Assembly: GCF_017875735.1 (NCBI RefSeq)
Contig: NZ_JAGGMZ010000001.1
Location: 620,001 to 684,000 of the forward strand
Origin: Arthrobacter sp. CAN_C5
GTDB taxonomy: Bacteria; Actinomycetota; Actinomycetes; Actinomycetales; Micrococcaceae
Reading direction: 5' to 3'
DNA: 64,000 nt
A program made the position numbers and the translations under genes. How positions within the stretch are numbered: the first letter of the stretch is position 1; every line of letters starts with the position of its first letter. Shown one piece after another: positions 17,639 through 26,763 of the stretch. The notes beneath the pieces are model-generated. The model did not search any database, was not told the origin of the DNA, and saw only the letters and a list, made by a program, of their open reading frames with translations.

Positions 17639-19297
17639 CTATTCGGCGGAGAACTGCACCGACTGCCAGCCGGACGCGCCGTTGGGGACGGTATCGGCGC
17701 GTTCCTCGGTCTGTACGCCGTCGGGATCGTAGGCCCGGGCGCGTACCGTGTGTGAACCGGAATCAAGGGTGACCTCGTGGGACCACTGGCGCCAGGTATC
17801 CACCGACGCTTCGGCAGCCAGGGTGACTTCCTCCCAGTCACCGCCGTCAATCTGGACTTCCACCTTGGTGATGCCGCGGTGCTGGGCCCAGGCCGTGCCG
17901 CCGATCATCGAGGTCCCGGCGGGCACCTGGGCGAAGGAACGGGGCACCTCAACGCGGGCCATTGTCTTGATGGGGCCCTCTTCCGACCATCCGCGGTCGG
18001 TCCAGTAGGCCGTCTTGTCGGCAAACCGGGTGACCTCCAGGTCGACCACCCATTTGGTGGCGGAAACGTAGCCGTACAGGCCGGGAACCACCATCCGGAC
18101 GGGGTAGCCGTGTTCCAGGGGCAGCGGCTCACCGTTCATTGAAATTGCGAGCATCGCATCCCGGTCGTCCTGCAGGATCGGCAGGGGAGTGGAGGCGCTG
18201 AAACCGTCGGTGCTGGTGGACAGCACCATGTCGGCACCACCGGTGGGCCGGGCCCGGGCCAGCAGGTCGCGGAGGGGGTAGCCGAGCCATTTGGCGTTGC
18301 CAGCCAGGTTCCCGCCCACGGGGTTGGAGACGCAGGTCAGGGTGATGTGGCGTTCGATCAGGTCGGCGTCGAGCAGGTCCTGGAAGGTGATGGTGAATTC
18401 CTCCTCGACCATTCCGTGGACGCGCAGTTCCCAGGTTTCCAGGTCGATCTGCGGCACGCTCAGGGCGGTATCGATGCGGTAGAAGTCAGGGTTGGGGGTG
18501 ACCCAGGGGACCACGCCGTCGACGCCGGCCTCCACCCCGGCAGGGATGGCCGGTGCAGCGCTGGCTGGCGCAGGAAAGCTGAGGGCTTCGCGGGCCATGT
18601 TGACCGTGTTGCGGGCACCGGCGATGGCGCGTCCTCCGGCGGCCGCGGCACCCGCGATGACTGCGGTGATGCCTGCGGCAGCGAAGAAGGTGCGGCGGCT
18701 GGTCCCGCTGGTTTTTGCCTGCCTGGAGTTCGTCTGGGTGGAGTCCAACCCGTGTGCTGCGGGGTCACCGTCGTGTGCGGCAGGTGAGGCGTCGTCGTCG
18801 TGCGCGGCATGGAGGGCCCGGATAAGGAACCGCAGCGCGAGCAGCCCGACCGCGGTGCCGATCACGGTAGGGATGGCATCCACGAGGGTGGCCCCGGCGC
18901 GGGAGATCACGGCGGCCACGATGATAGCTCCCATGAGCACTACACCTGCGACGCCGAAAGCCCATCGACGGTAGGCGACCACACCGAGAATAGCTGCGAG
19001 GATGACGATGGTGACGCCCATGCCGACGAACAGGGCCACCTTGTCATTGGTGCCGAAGGTGGCGATCGCGAAGTCCTTCAGCCACGGCGGCGTGAAGTCG
19101 ATGAAGGTGGAGCCCAGCGCGATCAGAGGGGCGGCGCGGGCGGTCAGGAAGGCACCGAGCAATTCGGCAACGCCCAGCACCAGACCCGCCGCCACGATCC
19201 CGGCGAGTGCGGCCAGCATGGTTCCCTTACGCCCGAGGCGTTGTAAAGCTTTCATGACCTTCATTCGTAGTCGTGGGGCACGGGTATGGGTTGTCAT
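17639..19297 (-). CDS. Membrane-anchored molybdopterin-dependent oxidoreductase (sulfite-oxidase fold)
   Basis: 552 residues from ATG 19297 (MTTHTRAP); ATG 19264 (MKVMKALQ) is also possible. The N-terminal 150 residues contain about four membrane helices. A linker with a twin-arginine-like motif SRRTFFAAAG (near 200) and one more hydrophobic stretch precede the outside domain. That domain has the sulfite-oxidase molybdopterin fold, with the Mo-ligand Cys in ITLTCVSNPVGG (near 322), and a C-terminal Mo-co dimerisation/Ig-like domain (TKVEVQIDGGDWEEV). Electron acceptor and substrate are unknown. Divergent from purD; followed by a stem-loop terminator. Confidence 0.85.
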   Translation of the reverse strand: MTTHTRAPRLRMKVMKALQRLGRKGTMLAALAGIVAAGLVLGVAELLGAFLTARAAPLIALGSTFIDFTPPWLKDFAIATFGTNDKVALFVGMGVTIVILAAILGVVAYRRWAFGVAGVVLMGAIIVAAVISRAGATLVDAIPTVIGTAVGLLALRFLIRALHAAHDDDASPAAHDGDPAAHGLDSTQTNSRQAKTSGTSRRTFFAAAGITAVIAGAAAAGGRAIAGARNTVNMAREALSFPAPASAAPAIPAGVEAGVDGVVPWVTPNPDFYRIDTALSVPQIDLETWELRVHGMVEEEFTITFQDLLDADLIERHITLTCVSNPVGGNLAGNAKWLGYPLRDLLARARPTGGADMVLSTSTDGFSASTPLPILQDDRDAMLAISMNGEPLPLEHGYPVRMVVPGLYGYVSATKWVVDLEVTRFADKTAYWTDRGWSEEGPIKTMARVEVPRSFAQVPAGTSMIGGTAWAQHRGITKVEVQIDGGDWEEVTLAAEASVDTWRQWSHEVTLDSGSHTVRARAYDPDGVQTEERADTVPNGASGWQSVQFSAE

Positions 19298-19358
19298 AGG
19301 CCACATCGGCCCGTCACAGCTTCGCGAGGACTCAGCGGAGACAGTACGCTGATCTACT

Positions 19359-20693
19359 GTGAAGGTTCTAGTGATAGGCCCCGGCGGCCGCGAACATGCC
19401 CTTGTCCGAGCGCTGCTGGCCGATCCGTTCGTGCACGAGGTGCACGCCGCCCCCGGCAACGCGGGAATCAGCGCGATCGTGCCCACCCACCCGGTCGACG
19501 CCGTCGACCCCGCCGCCGTGACAGCCCTGGCCGAGTCGCTAGGCTCCGACCTGGTGGTGATCGGCCCGGAAGCGCCGCTCGCCGCCGGGGTTGCCGACGC
19601 GCTGCGGGCCGCCGGTATCCCGGTCTTCGGTCCGTCCCGGGAGGCCGCGCAACTGGAGGCCTCCAAGGCGTTCGCCAAGCAGATCATGGCGGCGGCCAAC
19701 GTTCCCACCGGGATGGCCCGGGTAGCCTCAACTGCCGAGCAGGCGGCCGACGCGCTCGATATCTTCGGAGCCCCCTACGTCGTCAAGGATGACGGGCTGG
19801 CTGCGGGCAAGGGAGTGGTGGTCACCGCGGATCGGGCCGAGGCCCTCGCCCACGCGCAGGCCTGCTTCGACGCGGGCGGAACGGTGGTGATCGAGGAGTT
19901 CCTCGACGGACCCGAGGTTTCCCTCTTCGTCCTCTCGGACGGCCTGAACGTGCTGCCCCTCGCGCCCGCCCAGGATTTCAAACGCATTCACGACGGCGAC
20001 CAGGGCCCGAACACCGGCGGCATGGGCGCCTATTCGCCGCTGGAGTGGGCGCCGCCTGGACTGGTCGATGAGGTCATCGCCCGGGTAGCGCAGCCCACCA
20101 TCGACGAGATGGCCCACCGCGGAACCCCGTTCGTGGGAGTCCTCTACGTTGGTTTGGCGTTGACCACGCGCGGTCTGCGGGTCATTGAATTCAATGCCCG
20201 CTTCGGCGACCCCGAGACCCAGGCCGTCCTGGCCCGGTTGAAGACGCCGCTGGGCGGGGTGCTGCTGGCCGCGGCGAAGGGCGAACTGGACCGGGTGGAA
20301 CGGCTGCACTGGTCGCCCCAGACGGCGGTGTCGGTGGTCCTCGCGTCGGCGAACTACCCCGATGCTCCCCGAACCGGCGACCGGGTGCGCGGGCTGAAGA
20401 AGGCCGAGGCAATCGACGGCGTGCAGGTGTTGCACGCGGGAACCGCCAGGAAGCTCGGCAAGGTGGTTTCCGCCGGGGGCAGGGTGCTCGCCGTCGTCGG
20501 GCTCGGCGACGACCTCGCGGCCGCCCGGGCCAAGGCCTACAGCGGCCTGGCCGAAGTGAAGCTGAAGGGCGGGCAGTACCGGAGCGACATCGCCCTGGTT
20601 GCTGCGCAGGGCGGGATCGTCGTGGCCTCACCGGCACCTTCGCCCGTCACGGCGTTCTCCGCCGGGTCCGCCTCCACCCCAGCCGGGGAGTGA
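19359..20693 (+). CDS. purD: Phosphoribosylamine-glycine ligase (GAR synthetase)
   Basis: 444 residues; ATP-grasp enzyme joining phosphoribosylamine and glycine, the step after PurF. Starts VKVLVIGPGGREHALVRAL, the family N-terminus; the ATP-grasp loop GPNTGGMGAYSP and the metal-site strand IEFNARFGDPETQAVL are present. GTG start at 19359 has no Shine-Dalgarno, but TACGCT at 19345-19350 lies 8 bases upstream, so the transcript could be leaderless (inference). Overlaps purC by GTGA. Confidence 0.96.
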   Translation: MKVLVIGPGGREHALVRALLADPFVHEVHAAPGNAGISAIVPTHPVDAVDPAAVTALAESLGSDLVVIGPEAPLAAGVADALRAAGIPVFGPSREAAQLEASKAFAKQIMAAANVPTGMARVASTAEQAADALDIFGAPYVVKDDGLAAGKGVVVTADRAEALAHAQACFDAGGTVVIEEFLDGPEVSLFVLSDGLNVLPLAPAQDFKRIHDGDQGPNTGGMGAYSPLEWAPPGLVDEVIARVAQPTIDEMAHRGTPFVGVLYVGLALTTRGLRVIEFNARFGDPETQAVLARLKTPLGGVLLAAAKGELDRVERLHWSPQTAVSVVLASANYPDAPRTGDRVRGLKKAEAIDGVQVLHAGTARKLGKVVSAGGRVLAVVGLGDDLAAARAKAYSGLAEVKLKGGQYRSDIALVAAQGGIVVASPAPSPVTAFSAGSASTPAGE

Positions 20694-21577
20694 GCGTGGT
20701 CTTCGCCCCATCATTCGTGGAGGTTCCGGGCTGGAAGCACGTCTATTCGGGGAAGGTGCGGGACCTGTACTTGCCCCTGACCGGGCCTGACGATCGGGTG
20801 CTCGTGGTGGCGAGCGACCGGATCAGCGCGTACGACCACGTGTTGACCTCCGAGATTCCCGACAAGGGCCGGGTGCTGACCCAGCTGAGCCTGTGGTGGT
20901 TTGACCAGCTTGCCGAGGTGCCCAACCATGTGCTCTCGACCGAGGTGCCCGACGCGGTCGCTGGCCGGGCGATGATCTGCCGGAAGCTCGAGATGTTCCC
21001 AGTGGAGTGCATTGCCCGCGGTTACCTGACCGGGTCCGGCCTCCTGGAGTACCGCTCGTCGGGAACTGTCTGTTCGCTTCCGCTGCCGCCCGGGCTGGTG
21101 GATGGGTCCCGGTTGGAGCCGGCCGTGTTTACACCGTCAGCCAAGGCTGCCGTGGGGGAGCACGATGAAAACATTGCGTACGACGACGTCGTCGCCACCG
21201 TCGGCGAGTCCGTCGCGTCGGAGCTGCAGCGGTTGACCCTGGCGATCTATGGCCGCGCCGAGGAGATTGCCCGGTCCCGGGGGATCATCCTGGCGGACAC
21301 GAAGGTGGAGTTCGGACTGTCGGGTGACGGGGAGATCACCCTGGGCGACGAAGTGCTGACCCCTGACTCGTCACGGTTCTGGGATGCCTCACTGTACGCG
21401 CCGGGTCAGGCGCAGCCCTCCTTCGACAAGCAGTTTGTCCGTGACTGGCTCACCTCGGACGCGTCCGGGTGGGACAAGACCTCGAACCCGCCCGAGCTGC
21501 CTCTTGAGATTGTCGAGAAAACCCGTGCCCGGTACATCGAGGCCTACGAGCGGCTGACGGGCCTTACCTTCGCCTGA
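20690..21577 (+). CDS. purC: Phosphoribosylaminoimidazole-succinocarboxamide synthase (SAICAR synthase)
   Basis: 295 residues; ATP-dependent condensation of CAIR with aspartate. Signatures: YSGKVRDLYL, VASDRISAYDHVL, IPDKGRVLTQLSLWWF, CIARGYLTGSG and DTKVEFGL. The long form without fusion is normal for actinobacteria. GTG start overlaps the purD stop by four bases, so the pair is translationally coupled. Downstream are a nested inverted repeat and a convergent tRNA gene. Confidence 0.96.
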   Translation: MSVVFAPSFVEVPGWKHVYSGKVRDLYLPLTGPDDRVLVVASDRISAYDHVLTSEIPDKGRVLTQLSLWWFDQLAEVPNHVLSTEVPDAVAGRAMICRKLEMFPVECIARGYLTGSGLLEYRSSGTVCSLPLPPGLVDGSRLEPAVFTPSAKAAVGEHDENIAYDDVVATVGESVASELQRLTLAIYGRAEEIARSRGIILADTKVEFGLSGDGEITLGDEVLTPDSSRFWDASLYAPGQAQPSFDKQFVRDWLTSDASGWDKTSNPPELPLEIVEKTRARYIEAYERLTGLTFA

Positions 21578-21593
21578 GCCTGTTTGGGGCTGT

Positions 21594-21686
21594 CCCGCCA
21601 CGCAATTTCCCACCGGCCGGTATCCGTCAGTGGGATTGTCTGGACTATCCCAGTGAACGCGCCCGACCGGTGGGTTTTCCTGGCGG
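21594..21686. repeat. 93-bp nested imperfect inverted repeat after purC
   Basis: Outer arms share CCGCCA (21595-21600) and CCCACCGG (21609-21616) on the left with CCGGTGGG (21667-21674) and TGGCGG (21681-21686) on the right. An inner pair TGGGAT (21631-21636) and ATCCCA (21647-21652) sits inside. It may terminate purDC or be a dispersed intergenic element; no coding potential is convincing here. Confidence 0.55.
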
Positions 21687-21820
21687 AGCGGCCGCGATTG
21701 CGGGTCTCTGGTGCACGAATGCTCACCCACCTGCCAGCCCTACCGGGCATAAACGCTCATGCTCGCTGGCTCCTTCACCCTGGTGAGCAGCTGTATCGGA
21801 CAGGGCATGGAGCAGGCATG

Positions 21821-21856
21821 AAAAAGGGCCCTGCGTTCAACTGAACCGCAGGACCC
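21821..21856 (-). terminator. Intrinsic terminator of tRNA-Pro
   Basis: On the minus strand, just after the tRNA 3' end, a GC-rich stem-loop (21826-21856; arms AGGGTCCTGCGGTTCA and TGAACGCAGGGCCCT, nearly complementary) is followed by a run of five T (21825-21821). Position and U-tract fit a rho-independent terminator for the tRNA. Confidence 0.8.
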
Positions 21857-21862
21857 TGAAAC

Positions 21863-21939
21863 TGGTCGGGGTGACAGGAATTGAACCTGCGACCTCGTCG
21901 TCCCGAACGACGCGCGCTACCAAGCTGCGCCACACCCCG
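21863..21939 (-). tRNA. tRNA-Pro (anticodon CGG)
   Basis: Read on the minus strand from 21939: acceptor CGGGGTG, D-arm GCGC...GCGC, anticodon stem CGTCG with loop TTCGGGA and CGACG, T-arm GCAGG-TTCAATT-CCTGT, then acceptor CACCCCG and an encoded ACCA end. All stems pair; the anticodon CGG reads CCG (Pro). The CCA is genome-encoded. Confidence 0.96.
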
Positions 21940-21985
21940 ATGCGCCCGAGCGACCGCACGAAGCGGAAGCCAGAGCAACCTCTCA

Positions 21986-22013
21986 AGACTACCCGAGCAC
22001 CCGGGGAAGTAAA
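21986..22013 (-). promoter_or_regulatory. Candidate promoter for tRNA-Pro
   Basis: On the minus strand, TTTACT (22008-22013) and TAGTCT (21986-21991) are separated by 16 bases, about 45 bases before the tRNA 5' end. Match to the sigma-70 consensus is moderate; the call rests on position. Confidence 0.35.
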
Positions 22014-22014
22014 G

Positions 22015-23880
22015 CTACACCAGGGTCTGCTGCCAGGCGGCGTGCAGAGTCGCGAAGCGCCCGTCCCCACCGATCAGTTCCGCCGGGGTGCCGTCCTCCA
22101 CCACCTCGCCGTCGTGCACGACGAGCACCCGGTCGGCGATCGCGACCGTCGACAGCCGGTGCGCGATGATCAGCGCCGTCCGGTTGCCGAGCAGCTTCTG
22201 GAGCCCCTCCTGCACCAGCCGTTCGCTGGGAATATCCAGGGAGGAGGTGGCCTCGTCCAGGATCAGCACCGCGGGGTTGGCGAGGAAGGCACGGGCGAAG
22301 CTGATCAGCTGCCGCTGGCCGGAGGACACCCGGCCGCCGCGCTTGTTCACGTCGGTGTCGTAGCCATCGGGGAGCGACCTGATGAACTCGTCGGCCCCCA
22401 CCGAACGCGCCGCCTCCTCGATCTCCTCCCGGCTGGCCTCGGGCTTGCCGAGGGCGATGTTGTCCGCCACCGAACCGCTGAAGAGAAACGCTTCCTGCGT
22501 GACCATGACGATGGCGCGACGCAGGTCCCGCGGGTCGACCTGGCGGATGTCGACGCCGTCGAGGGTGATGCTTCCGGCGGAGACGTCGTAGAAGCGGGCA
22601 ATGACTTTTGCCAGGGTGGACTTGCCGGCACCGGTCTGACCGACGAGGGCAATCGTCTGACCGGCCGGGATGCGCAGGTCCATGGTGGGCAGGATGAGGG
22701 GGCCGTCCCCATAACGGAACTCGACGCCGTCGAAGTTAATCTCGCCGCGGGGATCCTTCAACGGCACGGGGTGCTTTGGCGGGCGGACGGTCGGCACCTC
22801 CTCAAGCAGCCCCGACACCTTCTCCAGCGCGGCCGACGCCGACTGGAACGAGTTGTAGAACATGGCCATCTGGTCGACCGGCTGGAAGAACCGCTTGCTG
22901 TAGAGCAGGAGGGCAAGGAGGGCGCCGACCGCCAGGGTACCGTCGAGCACCCGGAAGCCACCGACCAGCAGCACCACTGCCACTGTCACGTTACCGATCA
23001 GCACCAGGCCTGGCTGGAAGATGCCGTTGAGGTTGATCGAGCGGACGGTGACCCGGCGGTAATCTTCGGCCAGCTCGTCGTACTTCGCAGCGTTGGCTTC
23101 TTCGCGGCGGAAGGCCTTGACCGCGCGGATGCCGGTCATCGTCTCGATGAAGTGCACGATCAACCGTGCCGACACCACCCGAGAGGAACGGAACGCGATC
23201 TGGGAGTGCTTCTGGTACCAGCGGGCCAGGAAGAACATGGGTACCGCGGCAACCAGGATCAGCAGCCCGGTCCGCCAGTCCAGAACGAAGATGGTGATCG
23301 CGGTGAACAGCATGTACATGACGCCCGAGGCAAGGGAGCTGACCCCGGAGTCCAGCAGTTCGCGCAGTGCCTCCAGATCGGAGGTCTGCCGGGAAATGAT
23401 TCGCCCCGACGTGTATTTTTCATGGAATTCAAGACTGAGCCGCTGGGTGTGCCGGAAGACCCGCAACCGCAGGTCCAGCAGCATCGCCTGGCTGAGCAGT
23501 GCCGTCGCCCGCACGTAGCCCGCGGTCAGGAAGGCGGTGAGGACGGCGGCAATCAGGTAGGTGATCCCGGCCAGCCACAGGAAGGTCGGGTCGCCGTCGA
23601 GCAGCGCGGGCAGGGCATTGTCGATGCCGTAGGCGATGATCGCCGGACCGGCGACGCGCGCTGCCTGGGATCCGACCACCAGGGAGATGGTCCAGATGAA
23701 CTGGCGCCGGTTGGGGCGGATCAGCGAGCCGAGCAGCCGGAAGGAGCGGGAGCGGACTGACTTGTTCTGGGCCTTGGAGAGAAGGACATCGTCCTCGTTG
23801 GTGGTGCCCGATGAGGTAGCGCCAGCCGGTGTTCCTTTGCCGGGCGCGGATCCGTGCTCCGGCTGTGGTGATGTGCTCAC
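22015..23880 (-). CDS. ABC exporter half-transporter, subunit with canonical Walker B
   Basis: 621 residues: six membrane helices (about 40-340) then a nucleotide-binding domain. The NBD has Walker [11 protein letters not shown]-loop TQEAF, signature VSSGQRQL (degenerate from LSGGQ), Walker [14 protein letters not shown] with catalytic Glu, and switch AHRLST. GTG start overlaps the stop of the upstream partner gene by GTGA, so the two are co-translated and almost certainly form a heterodimer. Exporter substrate (drug, lipid or peptide) cannot be assigned. Ends about 75 bp before tRNA-Pro on the same strand. Confidence 0.88.
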   Translation of the reverse strand: MSTSPQPEHGSAPGKGTPAGATSSGTTNEDDVLLSKAQNKSVRSRSFRLLGSLIRPNRRQFIWTISLVVGSQAARVAGPAIIAYGIDNALPALLDGDPTFLWLAGITYLIAAVLTAFLTAGYVRATALLSQAMLLDLRLRVFRHTQRLSLEFHEKYTSGRIISRQTSDLEALRELLDSGVSSLASGVMYMLFTAITIFVLDWRTGLLILVAAVPMFFLARWYQKHSQIAFRSSRVVSARLIVHFIETMTGIRAVKAFRREEANAAKYDELAEDYRRVTVRSINLNGIFQPGLVLIGNVTVAVVLLVGGFRVLDGTLAVGALLALLLYSKRFFQPVDQMAMFYNSFQSASAALEKVSGLLEEVPTVRPPKHPVPLKDPRGEINFDGVEFRYGDGPLILPTMDLRIPAGQTIALVGQTGAGKSTLAKVIARFYDVSAGSITLDGVDIRQVDPRDLRRAIVMVTQEAFLFSGSVADNIALGKPEASREEIEEAARSVGADEFIRSLPDGYDTDVNKRGGRVSSGQRQLISFARAFLANPAVLILDEATSSLDIPSERLVQEGLQKLLGNRTALIIAHRLSTVAIADRVLVVHDGEVVEDGTPAELIGGDGRFATLHAAWQQTLV

Positions 23881-25703
23881 GCGAGCGCCCCCTCGTCGTC
23901 GTTCTTCAGGTCTTCGAGCTCGGAGTCCAGATCGGTGGGCCCGTCCGGCAGGCTGGCGATCACATACCGGTAGTGGGTGTTCCGGGCCAGCAGTTCGGTG
24001 TGGGTGCCGACGTCGGTCACCCGCCCGTCCTCGAGCAACGCCACCCGGTCAGCGAGGGCGACCGTCGACGGCCGGTGCGCGACGATCAGTGTGGTGGTCT
24101 GGTCGAGTACGTTCCGCAGGCCCTCCTCCACCAGTTCCTCGGTCCGGACGTCGAGCGCGGACAATGGATCGTCGAGCACCAGGACCCGGGGCTTCGACGC
24201 GATGGAGCGGGCCAACGCGATCCGCTGCCGCTGGCCGCCGGAGAGGCTCAGTCCTTCCTCGCCGATCAGGGTGTCGACGCCGTCGGGCAGCGAGTACGCG
24301 AAGTGGGCCTGAGCGACGTCGAGCGCCTCCTCCAGGATTTCCGCGGCGTGTTTGTCGTCGCGTGGTTCGGCGCCCATCAGGACGTTCTCGCGGACCGAAC
24401 TGGAAAACAGCGTGGTGTCCTCGAAGGCGACCGACACGTGGGTCCGCAGGTCGGTGAGGGAAATGTCGCGCAGGTCGGTGCCATCGATCCTGATGGATCC
24501 GCCGGTCACCTCGTACAGGCGGGGGACCAGTTGCAGGAGAGTGCTTTTGCCGCACCCGGTCACCCCGACCAGCGCCATCGTCTCACCCGCCCGCAGGGTG
24601 AGGTTGATGCCGTTGAGCACATCGGTGGTGCCTTCCTCGGCGTCCGGGTAGCGGAAGTGCACGTCGGTGAGGGTCACGTCACCGCGGGGATCGATCAGCC
24701 GGACCGGCTCCTCCGGATCGGTAATCGTGTTGACCGATTCCATCACTTCGTAGTGCCGGTCGATGGCGGTCTTGGCGGTGAAGGTCATGGCCAGGAGCGG
24801 CCCGATGAACTCGACGGGTGTCGCGACCACCGCGGCGGTGGCGAAGAAGGCAACCAGGGCGCCGATGGACAGGTCCCCGTTGGCGGCGAAGAGGACACCC
24901 ACCACCAGCGAGGCGCCGAGCGCCAGCTCGGGCAGCAGGGTGACGATCAGGGAAAAGTTGGCCAGCGAGCGGGCCTTGTAGATTTCGGTTTGCCGCAGTT
25001 CCTCGGCCTGCAGGTTGAACCCCTCCAGCGCCTCACGGCTTCGGCCGAAGGCCTTCAGGACCCGGATGCCATGGACGGATTCCTCGACGGTGGTGGCCAG
25101 GTCCCCGGCCTGGTCCTGGCTCTTGCGGGACACCTTGCTGTAGGAGGTGCGGAACCGGAATCCGTAGATCATGATCGGCAGCGCGGCGGCCAGGAAAATC
25201 AGGGCCAGTGCCCAGGAGGTGAGGAACATGATGACGACGCCGATCACCACGGTCAGCGACGTGACCACCAGCATGATCAGCCCGAACGCCATCCAGCGGC
25301 GCATCAGGTTCAGGTCGGTCATTGCACGGGACAGTAGCTGCCCGCTGCCCCACCGGTCATGGAAGGCGACGGTGAGGTCCTGCAGGTGGCGGTAGAAGGA
25401 CGTCCGCATGTTCGTCTCTACGGTCGTCGCCGGGGCGATGACAAACTGGCGGCGCAGGGCGACGAACGTTGCCTCCAGGACGCCGAGTAGCAGCACCACA
25501 CCGGCAGCAATCCACACGGTCGACGATGCCCCGCCGATGGCGAGGGCATCGTTGATGAGCACGCGGAACACCTGCGGGATGGCAAGGGCCATCAGGCTGG
25601 CGCCCAGCGCGCAGACAAGGCCCAGGATCAGCCGCGGCAGGATGGGCTTGATGTGTGGGTACAGTCGCCCGAGCGATTCCCACAGAGTGGTTTGAGTCTG
25701 CAT
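23877..25703 (-). CDS. ABC exporter half-transporter, subunit with Asp in place of catalytic Glu
   Basis: 608 residues from ATG 25703 ([11 protein letters not shown]); the frame stays open to 25748. Six membrane helices are followed by an NBD with Walker [10 protein letters not shown], canonical signature [10 protein letters not shown], Walker [14 protein letters not shown] (Asp where the catalytic Glu should be) and AHRPST. The Asp makes this NBD the non-catalytic half of an asymmetric heterodimer with the downstream 621-residue partner, which has the matching degenerate signature. This is the pattern known from TM287/288- and BmrCD-like exporters. Substrate unknown. Confidence 0.87.
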   Translation of the reverse strand: MQTQTTLWESLGRLYPHIKPILPRLILGLVCALGASLMALAIPQVFRVLINDALAIGGASSTVWIAAGVVLLLGVLEATFVALRRQFVIAPATTVETNMRTSFYRHLQDLTVAFHDRWGSGQLLSRAMTDLNLMRRWMAFGLIMLVVTSLTVVIGVVIMFLTSWALALIFLAAALPIMIYGFRFRTSYSKVSRKSQDQAGDLATTVEESVHGIRVLKAFGRSREALEGFNLQAEELRQTEIYKARSLANFSLIVTLLPELALGASLVVGVLFAANGDLSIGALVAFFATAAVVATPVEFIGPLLAMTFTAKTAIDRHYEVMESVNTITDPEEPVRLIDPRGDVTLTDVHFRYPDAEEGTTDVLNGINLTLRAGETMALVGVTGCGKSTLLQLVPRLYEVTGGSIRIDGTDLRDISLTDLRTHVSVAFEDTTLFSSSVRENVLMGAEPRDDKHAAEILEEALDVAQAHFAYSLPDGVDTLIGEEGLSLSGGQRQRIALARSIASKPRVLVLDDPLSALDVRTEELVEEGLRNVLDQTTTLIVAHRPSTVALADRVALLEDGRVTDVGTHTELLARNTHYRYVIASLPDGPTDLDSELEDLKNDDEGALA

Positions 25704-25830
25704 ACTTCTGTCTTGACACTGGAAGGCGGATCTGGCAGGAGCGGACACTTTGTGTCCCGTAGCAACTATCCTATGTCAGAGCTCAACCGCTGTCCCGAGC
25801 GGCCGAGGGGTGCCGCTGGTTCCGCGGCTC

Positions 25831-26760
25831 TTACCGTGCTGTCAGCGACAGGAGGACAGCCTCGGGCCGGCAGGCGAACCGTACCGGCGCAAACCGTGAG
25901 GTACCGATCCCGGCTGACACGTTGAGCGGGATGCTGCGTCCCTCGTGTTCCCAATCGGTCAGGCCTCGTGCCCGCCAGGTGGGAAGGTCGCAGTTGCTGA
26001 CCAACGCGCCGTAGCCCGGGATGCAAACCTGTCCGCCGTGAGTGTGGCCCGCGAGGATGAGGTGGGCGCCGTCGGCGGTGAAGTAGTCCAGCACCCGCTG
26101 GTAGGGGGCGTGCGCGACAGCGATCCGCAAGTGACGCGCGTCGGGGGAGGTACTGCTCCCGGCCGGATAGCCTGCATAGTTATCCCGGTCGATGTGGGGG
26201 TCGTCCACGCCGGTGAAGTCGAGACGCAGGTTGCCCATCGCAACCGACTGGGACCGGTTGGACAGGTCGATCCAGCCAGCATTCCCGAAGCTTCTGAACA
26301 TTTCGGCCCAGGGGAGCGCCTTGGGCTGGCGGTCGCTGCGGTGCTTCGACGGACCCGAAAAGTACCTCAGCGGGTTGTTGAGGACCGGTGCGTAGTAGTC
26401 GTTGGACCCCGGAACAAACACCCCGGGGAACTGCAGCAGCGGGCCCAAGGCCTCCAGCAACGGCTCAACACCCTTGCGGTGGCTCAGGTTGTCGCCGGTG
26501 TTCACCACGAGGTCGGGTTCTAACCGGGCGAGCCCCTTCAGCCACTGGGTCTTGGCTGCCTGGTGGGGTGCCATGTGGATGTCGGACAGATGCAGGATCC
26601 GCAGCGGCCGGCTCCCTGGCGGAAGGATCGGCAGGTTCTCCTCGCGGAGCTGGAACAGATTCCGTTCCACCAGTGAGGCGTAGCCCAGACCGGCGACGGC
26701 TACCGCGGCTGTACCTCCCAACGCGATCGTCGTGGCGTCGAGCAGCTTCGATGAACTCAA
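25831..26760 (-). CDS. Metallophosphoesterase, membrane-anchored
   Basis: 309 residues with an N-terminal hydrophobic anchor (TIALGGTAAVAVAGLGYASL) and a calcineurin-like phosphoesterase domain. Metal ligands are visible in order: LHLSDIHM, NTGDNLSH, GSNDYY, VAHAPYQ and AGHTHGGQV. It resembles YkuE-type and Rv3683-type proteins. The start is TTG at 26760, with GAAGG lying inside the end of the PBP gene; the PBP stop is only three bases upstream, so the two are coupled. A wall or lipid phosphate substrate is inferred from the partnership with the PBP. Confidence 0.87.
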   Translation of the reverse strand: MSSSKLLDATTIALGGTAAVAVAGLGYASLVERNLFQLREENLPILPPGSRPLRILHLSDIHMAPHQAAKTQWLKGLARLEPDLVVNTGDNLSHRKGVEPLLEALGPLLQFPGVFVPGSNDYYAPVLNNPLRYFSGPSKHRSDRQPKALPWAEMFRSFGNAGWIDLSNRSQSVAMGNLRLDFTGVDDPHIDRDNYAGYPAGSSTSPDARHLRIAVAHAPYQRVLDYFTADGAHLILAGHTHGGQVCIPGYGALVSNCDLPTWRARGLTDWEHEGRSIPLNVSAGIGTSRFAPVRFACRPEAVLLSLTAR

Positions 26761-26763
26761 GGG

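Noticed and set aside
21863-21939. tRNA-Pro as an attachment site of an integrated element
   Set aside because: No integrase gene and no repeat of the tRNA 3' end is seen nearby; flanking genes are ordinary.
21871-23760. 629-aa plus-strand open frame opposite the ABC exporter gene
   Set aside because: Antisense shadow of a conserved transporter; composition is Gly/Arg/His/Gln-rich with no fold or ribosome site. The same reasoning removes the long frames at 950-1789, 1891-3339, 13041-14342, 23829-25337 and 32448-33770.
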